A stretch of DNA of 64,000 bases from Dryomyza anilis (GCA_951804985.1 OX638133.1:2810501-2874500); one strand, 5' to 3'. Counted from the stretch's first letter, positions 1 through 13,883 are shown. Translations and numbers: made by a program. The notes: generated by a model not told the origin, from the letters alone.

Positions 1-299
1 ATTGCGGTGCATTCAGGAACAGTGAACGATTAGTTACTGAGCAGTTTCGCAACTGCTGAGGTCGCTGAATGCAGCCATTTACTAGCAACATTTTGACAGC
101 TAATAAAAATCTGTCCCGTTCGGAACTTTGAGAACCAAAAGTTTGAAACTACAGTATAAAAAATATCAAGAAACTTATTTTTTTCAAAAATAGTAAAAAA
201 AAAACTTAAAAAACATCTGGAAATTTTAATAGTACATCACTTTTCATTTCGTAATTATAAATACTGTCATATAAAAAATTGTTTTTACCAAAAAATCGT

Positions 300-845
300 A
301 GTGTAAATTTTTATACGGATGTCCGGAGTTATTGTGAGATTTATTACGAAAAAACTATAAACTTTAAGAAGAAAATGTACATATAAAAAAATTAAGTAAA
401 TTGTCTCAGCTATGTTCTAAGATAACTGAAAAAAATATATTGTAAGCAAAAAGTATTTTTAGAATAAAAATCGTACAGATTGATATACGGAATTTTTTGT
501 CTCGTCCGGAATATGTCTGTGATTTATTATGAAAAAAATATAAATATTAGGAACAAAGTGTAAATATACAATAAAAGCACATGATTTCAGCTATTTTTTA
601 AAATAATAAAAAAAAAAAAATTTTCATTCAAAATTGCTGATTATTTGGCATTTCCATATGAACCTATTTAATTTACATCTTTTGATTTACAGCATAGAAT
701 TCTCTAATTTTTTGCAATTGTTTAGTCCTATTTAAAAACTACATGAGGAAAAAAAATAAAGTAAATTCATTAATTTTCCATTGAGATATAAAGTTTTAAG
801 CGTACGAATGTCCGGTCCGGAACCCCAGGAAATGTCCATAAGTTA
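300..845 (-). repeat. Dispersed repeat with TCCGGACGGGACA-type motifs, inverted relative to 7905-8290
   Basis: The reverse complement of about 480-845 matches 7905-8290 throughout, sharing GGGGTTCCGGAC, AAATAGGACTAAACA, ATAGCTGAAATCATGTGCTT and TTTACACTTTGTTCCTAAT. An earlier, more diverged unit sits at 300-480, so the region looks internally duplicated. No open frame of note. Confidence 0.8.
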
Positions 846-1914
846 ATTTTAAAAAATGAATATCTGTGATATAGGTAAAATTGAAAATTAAAATTCTGAT
901 TTTTACTGAATTGTATTGAAATTTACTAGCTACTATAGTTTTCGATGTCACGTTTTATCCGTTCTCTGTACGTTTACGGAATCTGATTCCGTATAACTGT
1001 GCCGTTAACGGTACGTATACAGTACGTTTTGTTTCTTGGGTATGTGTGATATATTTATAAAACAATTTTTTTTAGAATATTTAAGAAAACAATTTAAAAC
1101 CTTGTCGAATTGATGTGGAATTACCCTATTATAATGAAAAAAAAAAACATTTTAATTGTTTTTAAATATATATTTATTTTGATTCAGATAATTCATGTGA
1201 GAAACAGTGTGATATACATTTGATTCAATTCAATGTTTGAATTTTGTAATTAAAACATAAAAATAAAACAAATTAAACAATGTAAGTATTACAGTTAAAT
1301 ATTTTTTTTGTATATAGATTTATAACAGCTGCTCTATAGGGTACTACTTAAAATAGGCTACGGTATAGAAATAGCTTTCGGTCTGTCGGTCGGTCGGTTT
1401 AGTTAACTCTGGCATATACAATACATCATTTTCAAGGCACACTGTGAGTTAAGTAATATCAATATTTGGAATTTGTATCTCGAATAGGTCAACTATATTA
1501 TAACAAGTTTGATATATTTTGTTTTTTTAAAGAAATTTTTGGAAAATTGCATTTGACTAGTTAAGTTAGTACAACAATTCGCTAACTTACACTCTGTTCA
1601 AACATTTTAGCTGATTTTTTTTAAACAATTTATTTGGTTTACATCGTCTTGTATTAGTTGGGATTTTATCAAATTTGTGCGAGTGTAATTAAAGCAAAAT
1701 TCTTTTATTATTTCAACAAATCAAAAATTTCTGCTACGAGTTTAGATTAATCAATATTATTATTATTAACATTTTTAACACGCATAAATAATTAAAAATT
1801 AATTCAACAACAAAAATAATTTAATATTACAATAGATTAATATTAATAAATGTATTAATCGGTGACTTCTTGCAGGGCACTTTGTTTTTTTTTTTTAAAC
1901 TTAATCATTTAAAA

Positions 1915-1920
1915 TTTATT
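1915..1920 (-). terminator. Candidate polyadenylation signal AATAAA
   Basis: TTTATT on the plus strand is AATAAA on the CAP strand, about 215 nt past the stop codon. The plus-strand T-run at 1883-1896 lies upstream of it on the CAP strand, so it gives no downstream-element support. Other AATAAA matches occur in this AT-rich flank. Confidence 0.35.
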
Positions 1921-2133
1921 TGCTTTTTTGTTTGTTAGTTACTTAAAGTGGTCCAAATTGCAAATTAACTACTTAAATTGGCCAAAGGCAAATTGTTTAA
2001 ATTTCTTCCTCATCTGTATGTTTTTTTTTTGTTGGATTTTTGGGGTGAGGGTGAGCTTCAACAAGATCTGTAATTTTCTATAATTTTCTTTTTGGCATGC
2101 ATTTTTATTACTGTTGGCTACAGAGTGCTACAA

Positions 2134-2302
2134 TTAGGCACGTTCCACATAGTTGCCCGGGAAGGTGCCAAAGCAGCCGGTGCGCTGCGAGGTCCCCACA
2201 TACCAGCCATCGTCACACTTCTCCAGCACATGAACGATGTCACCCTCTTGCAGTTCGAGTTCGTCCGAGTTTTGCGGACGGTATTTGTAGAGGGCGCGGT
2301 AG
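2134..2302 (-). CDS. CAP: CAP last coding exon: SH3-3 and stop
   Basis: Acceptor GGGAAATGCAG|C at 2303; TAA at 2134-2136. It encodes [55 protein letters not shown]. This is a complete SH3 ending at the C-terminus, as in vertebrate SORBS proteins. [22 protein letters not shown] is diagnostic of SORBS SH3-3. This exon anchors the identification of the whole gene. Confidence 0.97.
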
Positions 2303-5300
2303 CTGCATTTCCCAAAAATAAAAAATAAAAATATTTAAAAACAGTTTTTATTTTGGTAAATTTAGAAATATTTACGCTATAGGTTCCGTAGATGTGTCCA
2401 CGTGTAACACGTCGGTTTTAAGTTGACGCGTTTCGCGCAAAATACCATTCGGTGGCTGGTGTCCATTCTGGGTGAGGGTGTTGAACTCATTGTTAACATT
2501 TGTGCGCAGCATTTCCAGCGTGGGGCGCATATTCAGGTGACTATTCGAGCTTACAACAGTTTTAGATGCCATCGGATCCTCGGAGCCTATGTCGCTCAGC
2601 ACCTATTGAGCAACAGTAAAAATGGTTATACTCGAAATGGCTATTCTTAAAATAAATAAAAGAGACGTACCTCAACATAGGACACCGGAAAGATGCCCTT
2701 GCGATTGGCAATCTTGCCCTCGAACCAGTTGTCGTCCACTTTGCGTGTCAGTGTCACCAGTTCACCCTTGTTCAGGGACAACTCGACGCCGGATTGTGCC
2801 TGGAAATTGTATTTTGCACGTGCATGTCCCTCGGAAGGTTTGCGCGCCGGTTGTCGTACGCCATCCTTGCTCAGAATCTGTGGAAAAAATAGTGCAAAAA
2901 ATTCGTATTATTCCAAGTAGAGGCATTTAAGGTATACAATGCAAAATAATGTAGCTGCTTTAGGTATTTTTGTTCGGGTTAAATTAGCTGTGAGCCATCA
3001 TGACGCTCGCTAACAAGCAGGGCTCATTTGTCTGTCTGTTTGTCCCACCCAATGCTCAAAATAGCTTTTTATCTTTTATGCCTTTGCTTGGCTCTGCTTT
3101 TTACTGTTACCTCATATATCGTCGTTGTAGAACGAAAAGTCACCAAATACATTTTCAAAATGCCAAATATTCATTTGACAAAAATCTTTATATATCTGTC
3201 AATTTTTAATCTATGGTCTCCATTTTTTTACCACATGTTATGAAATTGTAAATCTATCAATTGATAATTCAACTTTAAAAATACATCAATTACTTTTTAT
3301 AATTTTAATCAACAAACTCGAAATTTAAGTTTTTCATAAAAATGTATTTGGTGACTTTTCGTTCCACAACTACGATATACTATATGTGATATAAAATATA
3401 ATATCGCTTTATTTCAGTACATTTACCTCGACATAATTTGCAGGCAAGAGTCCAATCATGGCATTGTGTTCGCCTTCAAACCAATTTTTGTCAATTTGGC
3501 GTCTTATGTAGATCATGTCACCCTTTTTAAATGACAGTTCGCTACAATTGAAATTTTTTAAAATTAAAAATATAATAATGAAATAAATTAGTTTTTTTTT
3601 AAATAAATTTGTATACAAAATCTGATAAATCTCGAAATAAAATATGGGAATTTTTAATAAAAATAAAGAAAGGAAAACTATTGAATACCAATTTTGCAGT
3701 TTTTAAATTTTTTCCGCAACTATTTTTAATAGTCCATAAACTTTGTGTTTTTCAGGGCCTTTTTCACCCTCTTCGATTAAGCACTAACTGCCACTTTACT
3801 TGATACACCCAGAAAAAAATACTATATAATTAATAGTTTTTTACTATTAAAAATATTCAATAGGATAAATTATTATTTTAATAGGAAAATACCATTAAAT
3901 ACTAGAAAATACCATGACATTGCCATTGAGTTTATATGAAAGTTTTTATTTTTTGTATACTATTAAATCAATAATTGTCCTATTGACCAATTTTAATGGG
4001 ATTTGAGGGAATTTTTTTCTCTTCTTTTTCTTCTTCTCTTAAGCTCGTATAATGTAAAATTCACCTGTAGATGTATGTTTTATATGAGGTATTTGAACAT
4101 AAGTTTTCGATTCACAGATCTCAATAGACTGATCATGCTCATTTTCACTGACAAACAGCATAGATGTATAAGTAATCTAAATTAGAAGTTTCATTGAACT
4201 AGCTCTCCTAGTTTTTCTATAATCGTGACTTCAACAGACAGACGGATATCGCTATGCTTCCTTTTGAATGTTATAAACGTCGTACCAAACTGAATATACC
4301 CTTTCACTCTTAGTGGAGGGTATAAAAATTATTTATGGTCATGCAGAGCATAGTTTAACTAACGACTAATAGTACTAAATTTATCGGTTCTCATTATTAA
4401 AATATGTCCTATCAACTAAATTTCCATCAAAAATTAGCAGTTTTAAACAGAATTTGTCTCAAAAAGGCGTAATAAGAAAAAAAAAAACAGAGTATACAGA
4501 GTAGAGGTGGGAGCGTGCCTGTTTTTGATGGCACGGACACGCACGCCGATAGGTGACACGCACAAGAAGCACGCAAAAACAAGACAAAACACGGAAAAAC
4601 ACGAAAAAAGCACGGAAAAACATGAAAAAGCAAGCAAAACGTGAAAAATAATACCGGAACCGTTTAGATTTTTGGAACCAGAATCGTTATTTAAAATGTG
4701 TTGAACTGGAACTGGAATCGAAACATATATATTTATTTCTGGTTGGAATCGGTACCGCCATTTTAAAAATATCGGAACCAGAACCGGAACAGATATTATA
4801 GTCCCTGTCATGGAACGCAAAGAACCGGAATCGGAACCGTTATAAAAAATGTATGGAACCGGAATCGAAACACATTTTATGTGTTGGTTGAAAGTAGAAT
4901 CGAAACCACAATTTAAAAAATCTTCGAACCCGAACCGGAACCAATATTCCAATAGGTTTTAGTCCCAGTAATAAATAATTCAAAAATTAATTTTGATACT
5001 GTTTTATTCTCTTAAATCCATAAGTAAAACTAAAACAACAGATTTTTAAGAAAAGGCTAAAATATCACGAAAGTTTTATTTTCTGAAGCTGGAAGGCTCT
5101 TTTTAAATTGTGGTAGAAACTATAAAAAAAAATCTTTAATGAGCCCGTGCCTGATTTTGGAGGCACGGACACGCACGGGCACGACAGCAACTAGCACGCA
5201 CGGAGATTTGCACGCACGAACTCAGATTTCGGGAATGAACTTGTTTATCATTATAAATTAGAAAAAATGGGGTAACGTAACGCAATTTTGAGAAAATCAA

Positions 5301-8300
5301 TGACAATGTCAAAATTTGTATTTTTAACTTTACGTACATTTTATAAAAGGAAGAAATTATGGGATTTGAAGATGTGATATACCATTGGAAAGGTAATTTA
5401 ATTTTCTAAAACACGACTTAAAAATTGTTATTCATTTATTAACAGATTATACTTAATAACTAATTTTCTTGAGTAGGTTATGTCACTAATATGCATCTCT
5501 TAAACAACCTGTATCTTAAACTGGGTGCAAAATTAGACATTTTATTATTTAACATTTTTTTATTTTTTTGAGTCATAGAATCCCCCTTGAATTACTGACA
5601 TCGATGAACCAAGCACCCTGTATATCATGTTATATTTTATATATAAATACTTGACTCAAAGTGATGGGTCCTACCGAAGGACCTAAAATTTAGATAGCAA
5701 TTTTATTTAAAAACTATACGTAATAGCAAAACATTTAGTATGCAGTCAAAATCAGCAACCACGAATTGAAATTATTTATGAAATGTCTATGGGAAAAATC
5801 AGTAGTGTAATCAAAGTTCGATATAGCTTCGAAAATTTTGCAGTATCGATGTAATAAATGTTTAAATATCTTTAAATTTGAATTTTCGAGATATTTTCAA
5901 AATGAAAACCGATCTTTTTTTATCGGAGTGAGTTCGAGAAAGCTTCGAGTCATCCGAGGTCTACGAGATATGTCAGACTGAGGTAGAAATTGGTAAACTT
6001 TCTTGTCTATAGATTCTAGATAATGATGAGTTGTGCCTTTCGTCGATTTGGAAATCAGAACCTGTTGGGGACTTTTTAGGAAATTAAACATTTCAAATTA
6101 AACATTTCAAATGAGTTATGAGTTTTGAACTTAAACATTTCAAAACTCATAAAATTAAGAACTTTTTAATACTGAAAATAAATGCACCTACACAAGCTAC
6201 CTAATGCTTTTATTAAATGCAACTCCTTTGAATAAGGTCCTTCCATAAATACTCATAACGTAATAAAATTGCGAAAGCCTTTGTTTGGGTACACAGAAGA
6301 ATCAACGTAATCTTGGTCTTCGACGGATGATATTGCTTATTGAAATTATCGAACGGTGTGGATTCGAGGAATTCATAACAAAAGCTTGACATTATGGCAC
6401 AATGTTCGACAGACAGACAGACACAACGACATGAATGTGGGCTCTGAAAGTTTTGAGGCAGATATTACATGCACAAGTGATGATATATTCAAGGATGTTT
6501 AAAGGACGGAAATAGTAGTGGGCGAAGTTGTCAAAGAGTGTTTGACACAGAAGCGGCGGCAACCGCCAAGGAAGGAATAGTCATCGAATTATGCAAACGA
6601 CTTCATCCTGTCTCGTTCAGTCATTGCGTTCTTTTATGGCATTTTTGTTGCTGGGTTTTATATGAATTTTTTCTGCTTTTCTTGTAAAGAGAGACCTGGT
6701 ATTCTGGAAAGCATCATGGTGACTGCTGATGCTGAAGCTGTTGCTGGTGGCATTTTCATTGTGAACGCGCATGTTAAGCTGAGATAAATGGCCGCAAAGC
6801 GTCTGACAATATAAAAATTGCTGCCATTAGTGCGAAGAATATACGCAAATAAATAAGCGACTTTTGTGTGGGAGGGTCCTCCTGCATGTGGTGGAACCTT
6901 GTAAATGGGGGTGATGTGACCATCGAAACGAGCAGACGATTTATTTTATATTAAAGTGCCAGAAATAGGCCATAATTTGCCATAACATATTTTATAAGAA
7001 GCTATTTGTAGTCGTCGTTGTCGTCGTCGTGTGGAGGTGGTGCCAGCCAGGCAACACTTAAGGTTCAAGAAAACGAAAGGCTTGGACATATTTCGTAGCA
7101 CACGCCACCAAGTGATTTACATACATTTAAAGGATACTTATAGCACGACAGTGCCAGTAACTTGCTGAATGTCGTAAAAAAAAGATTAAGGACACTCGTG
7201 ACATATTTTAGGTGGTACCTACGTGGTGACCGTGGTGTGGTGTGCTGGTGCTTACCGTGCCGTTTGTCCTTGGAAGTTGTATAGCGCCCGTGCAACGGTG
7301 CTCGTATATAACGGTGTGCTGGGCGATTTTGGCGCCAAATCCGATTGAAAATCATCGTAGCGATTCAGAGGAATCGGTGATTTCTGCGTTGGCGTAAAAT
7401 TGTCTGTGTGGCGGCGTGAATTCATGTCCTGCAATTCTTGTAGATACTTGCGACGTCGTTCCTCCTGGTAGAGCTTTTGCATTTGTTCCGCTTGGCGTAT
7501 GGCTAACTCCTCCTCTGGCACGGGATCCTTGTACTCATAGCGTATCGGAGTTTTGTAATGGATATTGACGTCCGACTCCAGATAACGGTTGGGTGATTCT
7601 GTTGAAGAGATTTTAAAAGAGATTATATTTCCATATTACACAATTCGGGGGGAGAAATGGGGTGCTTGAAGTATATGTTGATGGAAATGCTATGACTGAA
7701 TGGGTTATGGGAAACTGCGATATATGTTCTGAATTTTATTTTGAGTCGAAATTCAAATATTTGACAAGAAAAATTGAATTGAATTCGATTCGTGGAATTT
7801 GAATGCAATAAAATCTATTGAAGTACGTTTTTTGGAACAACAAATTTGAGCGAAATGAAGATCAATAAGAAAGGGGTGGGGTGGTGTTTGGGTGCTTGAA
7901 GCATATGGGCATTTACTGGGGTTCCGGACGGGACATTCGTTCGCCTAAAACTTAAATATCTCGAAGGTTGGAAGGAATTTACGAATTTGTGCATGTAATA
8001 TTTAAATAGGACTAAACATCTACAAAAAAAATATAGAATTCTATAAGGTAGATCAAAAGATATAAATAAAATAGTGGTCATTCCGGACGGGACAAAAACG
8101 GAAGTAAATATTGAGGTTCATATGGACATTCCAAAAAGTCAGTAAATTTTGCCTACAAATTATTTTTTTGAAATATTTTAAAAATAGCTGAAATCATGTG
8201 CTTTCTTTGTATATTTACACTTTGTTCCTAATGTTTATAGTTTTTTCATAATAAATCACAGAAAAATTCCGAATTGGAGCATTTTGAATTTTTTCGCTTG

Positions 8301-11300
8301 TGACTGACGTTTTCTGGAAATGTCCATATGTTGTTTGGAAAAGCTATGACTCAAGGCGATGAGGTACTGTTGTTTAGATTTTTTTTGCATTTTCTGAATT
8401 TTACTTTCGTTGGAAATTGAAATATTTGTGATGATATTTATGATATACATTTTTTTTTTAATTAAAATTGTATTCTGGAGCCGCGGTAGCTCAGTGGTTA
8501 GTGCGTTGGACTGCGAGCCGAAAGATCCCCGGTTCAAGTCTGGATTGGGGCTAACAACATCTTTTCATAGAAACATTTTTCTATACCGCGCTACCTCTCG
8601 TTAGTAAATAGCAAACCTACGAGAGTAAAACCATTGCCTATGAAAAGCTCTCACCCGCCGTTCGGATTCGGCAATAAACTGTAGGTCCCACCACTTTGAG
8701 TACAAACATAACACGCACTGCTTAAAATGGTGATAGAGCTCGGCCGAAGTTCTATACAGGACTGTAGCGCCAAACTATTATATTTTATTCTGGAACAGCA
8801 AAAACCAAAGGATGTGACTCAGGGTTATGAGGTAGATATACGAGCATTTTTTGAATTTGAATTTCATGTTCAATCATTTCCTAAATATCAATACATGAAT
8901 TTAAATATATGAATTTAAATACCTCATATAGAAAATTGAATTCAGATACAGCTAACTAAAAATTCTATTCATTTGAAATTTGAATATGATTCCTATCAAA
9001 ACTTAAACATGATGCATAGAATGAAGCCACATAGAAAAATTCTGAAGTATAAATTGAAGTTTACATATTACACATGAAAATTACATTGAAATCGATTGAA
9101 TCACTTGAAAATCTCTAATTTTTTTAGAGATTTTCCGACATTATTACATTAGTAAATTGATGAAAATGGTATGACTCAGAGTTATGGGAAACTGCTGGTT
9201 TTTGAGATTCAGCTTTGAAACATAATTAAAAATTCTCAATTAAAACTTATTGCTTGAAACACACTTTACAGATTACACTTGATACTTCATTTAAACTCAC
9301 TCCAATCAGTTGAAAAATCTCTAATCGAACAAATCGCCTCGACCGTTTTATAACATACAACAATTTTTAATAACCTCTTACGAACGAGATTAGTGATAAT
9401 TTACGAAATTTACACAATTCTGTGCTATGTAACCAGATAGAGCGAGCGAGCCAAACATTAGATAAGATCAGTCAACAGTTGTTGCGAACGATAAGAAATG
9501 CGACGAGACTAATGCGAGAAAAATCACCATTTACCGTCAATAAAAGGTGCGACCGACTGACTTTCCGTTGACTTTCCGTAACTTAAGTAGTCTATTTTTT
9601 GTCGTTTTGTATTTATTTATTAGATTGACAACTGCTGTTTATTTTCGATCTATTTAGATCTATTAATGTATTTGCGTTTTAGTTTCACCCACGATACGTT
9701 TGTGTTTTTCTCCAGTGCCAACCGCAAAACTAGCACCAACGACGAAGCACACTGACTAACTGACTGACTGTCTGAATCTCCCAATGCGTGCCGTACCGAG
9801 TAGCAGCAGTTGGAGAAGGAGGAGGTGACTCTCCATACCGTGACGAAGTTTCCGACCGCTTCGCTCGCTCGTCAACAGTTTTATTTATTAATGTTGTGTG
9901 CTCACTTAACAAATAAACTTATCACAAGATACGCCATAGAATAACGTCTCGGCATTCTAAATTGAGAGTGAGTCGATCGCTCGGTCGGCTCCCAACGACC
10001 TTGGCACCCAATAAGGGCCACTGCGGCAAGCGGCACAGATACTAAATACGTTCGAAAGTTTTGCGTCATTTCTTCGATCGAATTGCGATTGATCATCGAC
10101 AGTTGTGCGTTTTATTTGTTTTTTATTTCTTATTTTTTTTATCAATTTACAAAATATGGTACTGAATACGTTAATTGTACGGAAAGAGGGCACAGCTGGA
10201 AAGTAGGTGCGAGAAAGACAGAATCAATATAAATTTAACCTCGGATTTTCAGTTCGTTGATATCTACTTCATTATCGTGCAACGGTAGTGAATGGGGTGC
10301 GTATATGGAATAAAAGTTAAATTCAATGATTTATACGAGACATTCTATGAGGCGAGGTAACTGACCTTTAACAATAGATATTACCTAAGGTTTTTACAAC
10401 AATTTATGAATTGGTATTAATCGTACATTTTTCTTATTTTGCTAATTTTGATTATTCTAGGGTTAGGTATTTAAAATTTTAAAGAAAGTTTATGAAAATT
10501 CATAGAACACTTTAATTATATTTTAAGTTATTGGATTTTTAATATTTTTATGGTTTTAAGACGATTTTATTATGTACAAATTTTGATTTTAATTTTGACT
10601 TATGTATGTCCATATTTTAAAATTAAACTTAGTTTAAACTTGTAGCTTCGTATGTAATTAACGAATTACAGATATTCAAAAAATAACAAATTAGCTGACT
10701 ACTAATTGTCTATCTGTCTCTAAGATTTAAAGGCATTTGACCATTTTGCTAAAAAACTAAAGACATTTTATAAATGTAAAAAAGTTTAAACTAAGTTTAA
10801 CATTGCACTGAAATACTGGATGATGGTTATAGTTTCTAGCATTTTTGAAATATTTTAAATTAGTGCAAAATCCCTAACTTTAAGAGATTGGGATTTTTAA
10901 AATGTTTATAATTAAACTTAGTTTATAATTAAACTTAGTTTAAACTAGTTGTCTATAATCAACAAATCACAATTATTTAAAAACCATCATATAAACTGAC
11001 TAGTAATTGTCTATCTGTCTATTAGATTTAAAGACATTCGGCCTTTTTGATAAGATAACTAGAGAAGTTTAAATAATATGAAATAGTTTAAACTAAGTTT
11101 AACCTTGCCCTGAAATCCCAGACCTTAGGTATCACAAAAATAACTAATTTTGATAATTCAATTACAATATAAAACCTTTATTTAACTGTCGCATTTCTTT
11201 TTTTAAACACTCTCGACATGACAAATTAAATTTTCATTTTGTTCACACAATGTCTTTTGGTGCAAAATCAACGTTAAACCCATTAAAAAAAAACGTTCGA

Positions 11301-13832
11301 GGTTTAAACCTCATCGATTACTTGTAAAAGCACAGCCAGTTACACATGTTGACCAGCTTAGTACTGATTCTTTATTTACTACCATTTTCAGCATTCTACG
11401 TTAATCCTCTTCGTATATCGTATATATGTAGCAACCAGTACGGCCGACCAGCACTACCACCCCACAGACAGACAGCCAAATGGCAGCTACTTACTTCCGA
11501 ATTAAAGCAAGTGACCGTGTTCCGGTTGTGCAACGTGTCTCCAGACAACATCAACAACCAGCACCAAAAACAACAATGACATCAACTCAACATCAATGCC
11601 AACCAAGAATAATGGCGCAAAAATATTGAATCGATTTCAAAGAGAAATACGCCTTGATGGCTCTGCTGAAGCGGATTTACATATTGATTGGGGAGAAATG
11701 TGTCCGTCAGAACACTCTGTCGGCCGAGTTGTTTGACTTTTTATTTCATTATACAATTCGACTGACTGACTGACCGACCGACCACATGTAGTTATTTTTG
11801 CGAACAGGTTGCCCTGAAATGGTCAGCGATGAATTGAAAGTATGTTGAGAGGATTTTGAAACATTAAATGCTTGGCGATTTTTATTGCAATTTAATTTTA
11901 TGACATGTCACGGGCGCACTTGGGAATGGGATTTATGCGTGATCACATTTTTTTTTATTACATTAAATTTTACACTGGGTTTAAAAAAATATATACAATA
12001 TTACAACTGAAAAATTGCTTTCAAAAATATTTTATACTAGTTTTTTATGTTTTTTAAGTTTTTTATTTCTTTAATCTATTGACGATTATTTTAAAATTTA
12101 ATTAAAATTTGATTATTTTCTTTTGAACCGTGAAAAACTGAAATAAAATCTTTCCAATTTGGAACAATAATTTGTATAAATAAAAAATTATAAAAACATT
12201 CCCCAGACAAAATTTTTGGCAGGGTCGAGCCAGTTCAGAAACATTTCCTCGACATATTTCAAACAGACATAGACGAAGTTTGTATCAAAAGCTGACTGTT
12301 TTCTGTTCCTTCCCCAAATATGACGGGAATCTGCCATAAAAATTTCACAAAAATTTACAACCTGCTATACAATACCCAAAATATTCTATTTATCTGTGCG
12401 TTTGCCTGAAATAAGACCGATATATTCCAGAAAAATGCCAAAAATTTTGCCTCGACTTGTTTTCGAAAACTTTTATCGTACATTTTATTTATTAATATCC
12501 CCCAGACAAAATTTTTGGCACGGTCGAGGCAGTTCAGAAACATTTTCTCGACATATTTCCAACAGACAAAGACGGAGTTTGTATCAAAATCTGTCTGATT
12601 TCTGCCCATTCCCCAATTATGGCGTGAATCTGCCATAAAAATTCCACAAACATTTACAACCTCCCAAGATTTAGCTATGCCTTTGCCGGAAATATGCCGG
12701 ATATATTCCAGAAAAATGACAAAAACTTTCTATCGGGATTAAGAAACCCCAGTGTAAATTTAGTTTATAATGATATCATTGTCTAATCAGGTTTGCCTGA
12801 TTTCAAATAAGGTAATAATCAGACTTCTACATCAGTGCTTAATTCAAAATCTGACGCTATTTGTTGTTGTTATACTGATTAATCCAATTTCCAGATCAAA
12901 CTTCCTGATGTCCCCTTTGTTCTAACCTTGTATCATTCGAGGCATATTTAAATTTTTCTAAATTTACTTTTGAAAACATGCTGCTCAGTTAAAGAATGGA
13001 GCAAATTATGAAATAGGTGACACTGATCAGGTTTATGCCAGGTAGTCTTTGATAGAAACGCTTTATTGTATTTTGATCAGAGTCAAATCTGAAATAAGTA
13101 TTTTGATCAGAGTCAAATCTGAAATAAGGTTAATCTTAACAAATTTTTTCTCGGGAAGTAGTATCCCTTGAAGAAAATTATAATATTAGGGAGATATTAA
13201 CAGGATTTCATTGGTTTAAGCCAAGTATAAAAATTCAATGTTCATTTCCCGAACATTGCGCTGAAATGTTTACAAAAATGAAAAGAGAGAAATTTTTATC
13301 CAAATATCTAAGTGCTTAAAATATCATAAGTCATGTAATTTGGTTCAGTGATGAATGCGAGCGTTATTTATCTCCATACAAAATTTGATTTCCTTGATAC
13401 GATAAAGAGGCGAGGCATATTCCATATATCTAAAATTTTAAAATTCTATAACTTTTGACTTTTAAAAATAGAGGAACCTGGTGTATATTTCAATATTTTT
13501 AAAATTGGTATTCCATAGAGCGGTAGTGATTTATTCAGTAATTATTTTTTCACTTGTTCTTGAGAAGCAATAAGAATTTCATTAAATCCGTGGATAAAAA
13601 AAGTTGAAGACATATTAAGTAACATTTTTATACCCTACACTAAGAGTGAAAGGGTATATTCAGTTTTTATACCCTACACTAAGAGTGAAGGGGTATATTC
13701 AGTTTTTATGCCCTACACTAAGAGTGAAAGGGTATATTCAGTTTGGAACGCCGTTTGTAACACTTAGAAGGAAGCATCTCCGGTATGGAAAAGTATATAT
13801 ATTCTTGGTGACCTCCTGAGTGCATTTAGCGA

Positions 13833-13883
<51 letters not shown>

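Larger units (their letters stand above)
1..2133 (-). other. CAP: CAP 3' UTR and downstream flank
   Basis: No coding signal. Minus-strand AATAAA polyadenylation signals are available, the nearest at 1920-1915 (about 215 nt after the stop) and another near 1634-1629; which is used cannot be told from sequence. The part below about 900 is a degenerate repeat (separate entry). The rest is A/T homopolymer-rich sequence. Confidence 0.6.
3542..7255 (-). other. CAP intron splitting SH3-1 (3.7 kb)
   Basis: Holds MITE copy 1, family-B copy 1, the 4.5-5.2 kb CACG repeat and the partial family-C copy. From 6300 to 7250 the sequence is unique and less AT-rich (GCGGCGGCAACCGCCAAGGA near 6552, GTCGTCGTTGTCGTCGTCGT near 7011) with no gene. 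No in-phase extra exon was seen. Confidence 0.75.

Noticed and set aside
4443..4952. 169-codon minus-strand open frame
   Set aside because: It translates the GGAACCGGAATC/CACG repeat (recurring SIPVP and SDSGS) and has no splice sites or domain; repeat artefact.
8480..8553. Functional tRNA gene
   Set aside because: A and B boxes are present but the 7-bp acceptor ends do not pair, and the sequence continues into a repeated body with flanking target duplications; it is a SINE.
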